Shown one piece after another: positions 10,681-14,122 of a DNA stretch of 14,122 nt. This DNA is from an uncultured Isosphaeraceae bacterium (GTDB taxonomy: Bacteria; Planctomycetota; Planctomycetia; Isosphaerales; Isosphaeraceae). Position numbers and translations under genes: made by a program. Under the pieces are notes generated by a model that worked only from the letters and a program-made list of their open reading frames with translations, ran no database searches and was not told the DNA's origin. How positions within the stretch are numbered: the stretch's first letter is position 1; each line of letters starts with the position of its first letter. Where the stretch lies: the NCBI GenBank assembly GCA_937907405.1, contig CALCIC010000082.1, forward strand, positions 1 through 14,122, written 5' to 3'.

Positions 10681-12801
10681 TCAACGCCCGCGCCGAGCGT
10701 CCCCCTTCGGCTCGGCTGGGGCGACCCTGGTTTGGATGATCTCGCCGTTGAAGGGGTTCGGCGGTTCGTAATCGCCGGCGGCCGTCCGCGAGTCGAAGCC
10801 GACGTCCATCGCGTCGAGCGGCTGGACGGGGATGAGGCCGGGAGAGGGCCCGACGAGCGGTTCACCCCCGTTCACCGACAGCGACATCTTCTCGACGTCG
10901 AGGGAGGCCGAGAGCGCGACGTCGCCGCGCACCGCGTCGGGCGCGATCAGTCGGGTCACCCTGCCGTCGATGCGAACGTCGAACGCCGGCCGGCCCTGGA
11001 TGAAATGGAGCGCGTAGCCGTGCTGGCGGCCCCCCTGCGCGACCACCACTCCGTGGGGCGCGTCGGCCCGGACCGTCGCGGCGATCTTCAGCGGGCGGCC
11101 GTCGATTCGGGGAGAACGGCTCGCCCCATCGGCCGAGGCGTCGGGCTTCGCGAACGGCTTACAGCCGACGCGCCTGGCCCAGGACTCCCATTCGCCGGCC
11201 AGTTCCTTCACGAGATCGGGCTTCTCGGCGGCGAGGTTGCGCCGCTCGGAGCGGTCGTTCCGCAAGTCGTAGAGTTCCCAGGTCGGTTCGGCGGGCTGGC
11301 GCTTGCCCCAGGTGATCTTCCAGCGACCGCGACGCAGGCCGCGCGCGTCCTGGTGCTCGAACGGGAGCGCGCGTTCCGGGAGGAGCTCGCCGTCGATCGC
11401 GGGCAGAAGCGAGACGCCTTCCACCGGGGTGACGGCGCGTTCGTCTCGCGTTTTCGGGTAGGCCGCGCCGGCGGCCTCCAACACGGTCGGCACGACGTCC
11501 ATCAGATGCGACGGATCGCTCCGCCAGGCGCCGGCCGCCTTGATCCGATCCGGCCAATGGACGATCAGCGGATCGGCAATCCCCCCTTCATGGCAAAAAT
11601 GCTTATACATATTCAATGGCGTATTGCAGAGATTGGCCCAGCCCGAGCCGTAGGCGTGATGGGTCCCCGGCTGGCCCATGCGTTCGAGTTCGGCGCCGAC
11701 GTGGAGCGTCGTGCGGCCGTCGCGCGATCGGCCGTCGAAGCCGAACGGGCCCCACTCGTAACACGCGCCGTTGTCGCTGAGGAAGAAGATCAGCGTGTCG
11801 TCGAGATCGTCGTGCTTCCGGAGGTCTTCGAGGATGCGTCCGACGCCGGCGTCGACGTGCTCCACCATCGCGGCGAAGGTCGCCATCCGTCGCGCGAGGT
11901 CCTCGCGACGGTCTTCCGGCAGCGAATCCCAGGCGGGGTTGGGTTGGCCGGGGAAGCCGTTGGCGACGTCGTCCCGATCGACGGGGACCATCGAACGAGG
12001 GGGCAGCGCGGCGTCGGCCGGGAAGAGCCCCAGGGCCTTCTGGCGGGCGAACCGCTCGGCCCGGAGGACGTCCCAACCGCGGCGGTAGGTCGCCATGTGG
12101 CGGTCGACGTCTTCCCTGGGCGCCTGCAACGGGAAATGAGGCGCCGACTCAGCCAGATACAGGAAATACGGCCGGTCTTGCGCGCGCGCCTGGTTCAAGA
12201 ACTCCAGCGCGTACTCGGTGAAGACGTCCGTCGCGTAGAACGCCCCGGGCTGGATTTCGTGTTCGGGCTCGCGATCCGCGGGAAGTCTGACGTACTTGTC
12301 CGGGGTCCATTGATCCTCGGAGTGGGCGAGGAAGTCTCGGAATCCGAAATAGTTCTGGAACCCGCGGTCGATGGGCCCGGGGACGCCCATGTGCCACTTG
12401 CCGACCATCCAGGTCGAGTAACCGGCGTCCCCGAGAATCTCCGCCAGCGTGACGCAGGTCGGCAGCAGGTGCCCGACGTACGCGGGCCCGAAACCCGCCT
12501 CCGGTTCGGCCGTCGCGAAGGAGCCGACGCCCGCCTGATGCGGGTGCAATCCGGTCATCAACGACGCGCGCGACGGACAGCACCGCGCCGAGGTGTAGAA
12601 CGCCGAGAACCGTACCCCGCCCTGGGCGAGGCGGTCGAGGTTCGGCGTCTGGATTTCACCACCGTAGCAGCCGAGATCGGAAAACCCGAGGTCGTCGGCG
12701 AGGATCACGATGACGTTGGGACGTTTCGCCCGCTCCGGGGCGCCTTGCGCCTGAACGGTCGCGGCCAGGGCCAGCAAGATGATTGCGAATAGAGATTTCA
12801 C
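10681..12801 (-). CDS. Secreted arylsulfatase with C-terminal lectin-like domain
   Basis: 706 residues. It hydrolyses sulfate esters, probably on sulfated polysaccharides, in the periplasm or outside. The signal peptide is MKSLFAIILLALAATVQAQG. Sulfatase landmarks: metal-binding Asp36/Asp37 (LADDLG); CCPSR with formylglycine precursor Cys74 and Arg78; GKWH with Lys135 and His137; His222 (APHFPL); Asp343/Asn344 (SDNG); and Lys400 (NMYKHFCHEGG). This is a complete, type I, arylsulfatase A/AtsA-like active site. The last about 140 residues (from RIDGRPLKIAATV) form a beta-rich domain with LamG/concanavalin-like spacing, possibly a substrate-binding module. The GTG start at 12801 is fixed by the signal peptide and overlaps the stop of the upstream regulator gene (GTGA). 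Activation needs a formylglycine-generating enzyme, not present here. Desulfated substrate unknown. Confidence 0.94.
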   Translation of the reverse strand: MKSLFAIILLALAATVQAQGAPERAKRPNVIVILADDLGFSDLGCYGGEIQTPNLDRLAQGGVRFSAFYTSARCCPSRASLMTGLHPHQAGVGSFATAEPEAGFGPAYVGHLLPTCVTLAEILGDAGYSTWMVGKWHMGVPGPIDRGFQNYFGFRDFLAHSEDQWTPDKYVRLPADREPEHEIQPGAFYATDVFTEYALEFLNQARAQDRPYFLYLAESAPHFPLQAPREDVDRHMATYRRGWDVLRAERFARQKALGLFPADAALPPRSMVPVDRDDVANGFPGQPNPAWDSLPEDRREDLARRMATFAAMVEHVDAGVGRILEDLRKHDDLDDTLIFFLSDNGACYEWGPFGFDGRSRDGRTTLHVGAELERMGQPGTHHAYGSGWANLCNTPLNMYKHFCHEGGIADPLIVHWPDRIKAAGAWRSDPSHLMDVVPTVLEAAGAAYPKTRDERAVTPVEGVSLLPAIDGELLPERALPFEHQDARGLRRGRWKITWGKRQPAEPTWELYDLRNDRSERRNLAAEKPDLVKELAGEWESWARRVGCKPFAKPDASADGASRSPRIDGRPLKIAATVRADAPHGVVVAQGGRQHGYALHFIQGRPAFDVRIDGRVTRLIAPDAVRGDVALSASLDVEKMSLSVNGGEPLVGPSPGLIPVQPLDAMDVGFDSRTAAGDYEPPNPFNGEIIQTRVAPAEPKGDARRGR

Positions 12802-13202
12802 TGGTTTGAGCCTTCCGCCGCCGTAGTGCGAAGCCGTTTCGTCCAGATCTCGGGGCAGGCAAGGACGTCGTCGAGGTAGCGGCAGACGATCTTCGGCACG
12901 GGACGAACGCCTTGTTCCCAAGACCGGATCGCCTTGGCGCTCGCGCCGAGGAACCGGGCGAGCAGCGCCTGGCTCGCGTTCAGCCGCAGCCGAGCCCGCT
13001 TGAGGTCGTCGGCCGTGTATTGATGAACCCGAAGAACGAGGGTTGCATTGCGCACCGTACACAGTTTTTCGAGGGTAACCCCAGCGTCCACGGCGTCGTT
13101 GACCGACTTCAGTTCGGCGACGACCTCGCCCCACACGTCGCCGTTCGGCTCGTCACGTTCCACGATCGCCTCGCCTTCGCAGGCCAGCCTGTTACAACTC
13201 AT
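12798..13202 (-). CDS. XRE-like helix-turn-helix regulator coupled to the sulfatase
   Basis: 134 residues. The C-terminal half is a DNA-binding helix-turn-helix: YTADDLKRARLRL, then SQALLARFLG (about 77-86) and the recognition helix ASAKAIRSWEQG (about 87-98), followed by RPVPKIVCRYLDDVLACPEIW. The SQ..LAR.LG....I.SWEQG pattern is typical of XRE/HigA-like regulators and antitoxins. The N-terminal about 60 residues (VWGEVVAELKSVNDAVDAGVTLEKL) are unassigned. HigA/NadS-type proteins often pair with a RelE/HigB toxin, but no toxin gene is visible on either side. Its TGA stop lies inside the GTG start of the sulfatase, so the two are translated together. I infer a transcription regulator of this operon. 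The ATG at 13202 has only a weak GGGG upstream. Confidence 0.82.
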   Translation of the reverse strand: MSCNRLACEGEAIVERDEPNGDVWGEVVAELKSVNDAVDAGVTLEKLCTVRNATLVLRVHQYTADDLKRARLRLNASQALLARFLGASAKAIRSWEQGVRPVPKIVCRYLDDVLACPEIWTKRLRTTAAEGSNQ

Positions 13203-13205
13203 GAA

Positions 13206-13234
13206 ACGATACCCCAGGAAGACATAGCTATCAA
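13206..13234 (-). promoter_or_regulatory. Possible promoter for the regulator-sulfatase operon
   Basis: On the minus strand TTGATA (13234-13229) and TATCGT (13211-13206) are 17 nt apart, five and four of six consensus bases. The -10 element ends only 3 nt before the ATG at 13202, so transcription would begin within or just after that codon. Either the match is accidental, or the gene starts further downstream. Confidence 0.22.
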
Positions 13235-13243
13235 CCTCGGCGA

Positions 13244-14122
13244 TCAGTCGGGGCCGAACGGCTTGAGGCTGACGTTCGGGATCTCGAGTTTCTCGTACTC
13301 CCTGGCCTGGACGCGGTATCCCTTGATCTGATCAGGGGGCAGGTCGAATTCGACGGTGAGTTGCCGGAACTTCGCGAGGCCGCTCCCCGAGCGCGTCGTC
13401 CCCGGATGCGTCTCGCCCATTTTATCGACGGCCACGATTCGGACCTGCCGATCCTCGATATCGTGCGAGACGGACAGGGCCGTTCCCTTTGGGGTCGCAA
13501 TCGAGTCGCTGAAGATGAAGGAATTCCGCGTGCGGGAACTATATGCGCCCGGGCTGTTCCCCGAATCGTGAACGGTCTCCCACGGACCCGCCGCGACCCT
13601 GAAGAGGATCGTGCAGGTCTTCGCGTCCTTGGAAAGGAGCGTGGTCGCCAGACTGAGGCCGTCGACAGGCTTGCCGTCGTGGGCGGCCTGGGACAGCGAG
13701 CCACCGTTGGCTCCAGCGATCCACCAATGACTATCCGCGCCCGTCGGCAGATTCGAGATGCGGACTGCGATTGCACGGACAATGACCGGCTCGTCCGACG
13801 AATGCTTGGTTCTCGATGCGTCGCATGGCGCGTGCTCAAGCGGCGCTCCGTCCGGCCGCCACCAGGTATTCGGGCCGGAGGGGTGGGGGGAAACCGCGAC
13901 GACCTCGATCGTCGCGCCGTTGGGGAGGCTCTTGACCCACCGAGGATCAACGTCGGGCGCCTTGTTCGCGGTTTCCGATCGTCGCGCCGCAGTCCTGGGC
14001 GGCGGGGCGGGGGCCTTCGGCGGTTGCTGGGTCATGCCGGCCGCCGTCAGGCCGAGCGCGACGACCGCGCCGGCCGCCGCCATGCTGATCTTCTCCCATG
14101 CCATCATCTTTAGCACTCCTTC
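13244..14122 (-). CDS. Membrane-anchored protein with WWRPDG domain, probably 5' partial (sigma factor fusion?)
   Basis: The frame is open to the window edge (Glu-Gly-Val-Leu-Lys before the first ATG). Visible: one membrane segment (ISMAAAGAVVALGLTAAGM), a Pro/Ala-rich linker, then an extracytoplasmic domain beginning LPNGATIEVVAVSPHPSGPNTWWRPDG and ending YEKLEIPNVSLKPFGPD. Reading 1: a complete 287-residue protein from ATG at 14107, with AAGGAG 8 nt upstream. Reading 2, which I prefer: the C-terminal part of a longer protein. In planctomycetes, ECF sigma factors often end in an EGVL-K-M membrane anchor with a C-terminal domain of this style, and the apparent AAGGAG would then simply encode Glu-Gly. 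It lies 41 nt upstream of the helix-turn-helix gene on the same strand. Function of the WWRPDG domain is not known to me; sensing of the envelope state is a guess. Confidence 0.75.
   Translation of the reverse strand, partial: EGVLKMMAWEKISMAAAGAVVALGLTAAGMTQQPPKAPAPPPRTAARRSETANKAPDVDPRWVKSLPNGATIEVVAVSPHPSGPNTWWRPDGAPLEHAPCDASRTKHSSDEPVIVRAIAVRISNLPTGADSHWWIAGANGGSLSQAAHDGKPVDGLSLATTLLSKDAKTCTILFRVAAGPWETVHDSGNSPGAYSSRTRNSFIFSDSIATPKGTALSVSHDIEDRQVRIVAVDKMGETHPGTTRSGSGLAKFRQLTVEFDLPPDQIKGYRVQAREYEKLEIPNVSLKPFGPD

Noticed and set aside
10732..12792. A 686-codon open frame on the + strand across the sulfatase
   Set aside because: The minus strand encodes a complete sulfatase active site with signal peptide; the + frame has Arg/Gly/Val-rich composition and no motifs.
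12798..13202. Full type II toxin-antitoxin module
   Set aside because: The regulator is antitoxin-like, but no RelE/HigB-type toxin is found on either side; the downstream partner is a sulfatase.

Overview
This window looks like chromosomal DNA from a planctomycete, most likely family Isosphaeraceae (a Singulisphaera or Paludisphaera type). The evidence is very high GC, a periplasmic arylsulfatase with a lectin-like tail, a giant secretin with helical repeats, a YdjY-like lipo/secreted protein, frequent non-ATG starts, and a WWRPDG-type domain joined to a membrane anchor at the right edge. This lineage call is inference from protein style. No rRNA, tRNA, CRISPR array, insertion sequence or integrase was seen.

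Left region (1-6490, + strand): the end of an unrecognised Gly/Met-rich protein closed by a strong terminator, a 370-nt leader with a 14-bp palindrome and a possible promoter, and then a 1475-residue secretin (outer-membrane pore of a type II secretion or type IV pilus machine). The secretin carries a long TPR-like helical array, a beta-rich N domain and a poly-glycine insert inside the pore domain. It ends in a second strong terminator. The two genes probably belong to one envelope secretion/pilus locus whose inner-membrane genes lie to the left.

Middle region (6491-10661): a secreted YdjY-domain protein (+), a small convergent protein (-), and a 458-nt gene-poor and locally AT-rich stretch. 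After these comes a tight three-gene + operon: ABC-2 ATPase, its six-helix permease (ATGA overlap) and a PhzF-family isomerase 17 nt further on, starting at TTG behind a good ribosome-binding site.

Right region (10681-14122, - strand): a secreted arylsulfatase whose GTG start overlaps the stop codon of a small XRE-like helix-turn-helix regulator (GTGA). Upstream of both is a protein with one membrane segment and an extracytoplasmic WWRPDG domain. Its reading frame stays open to the window edge, so it is probably the C-terminal part of a larger protein, perhaps an ECF sigma factor fusion. The regulator-sulfatase coupling suggests a locally controlled sulfated-polysaccharide function.

Across the whole window the hexamer CTGCAG is absent, and Leu-Gln pairs are written almost always as CTT CAG. 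This is an unusual genome-scale codon-pair signature worth testing.
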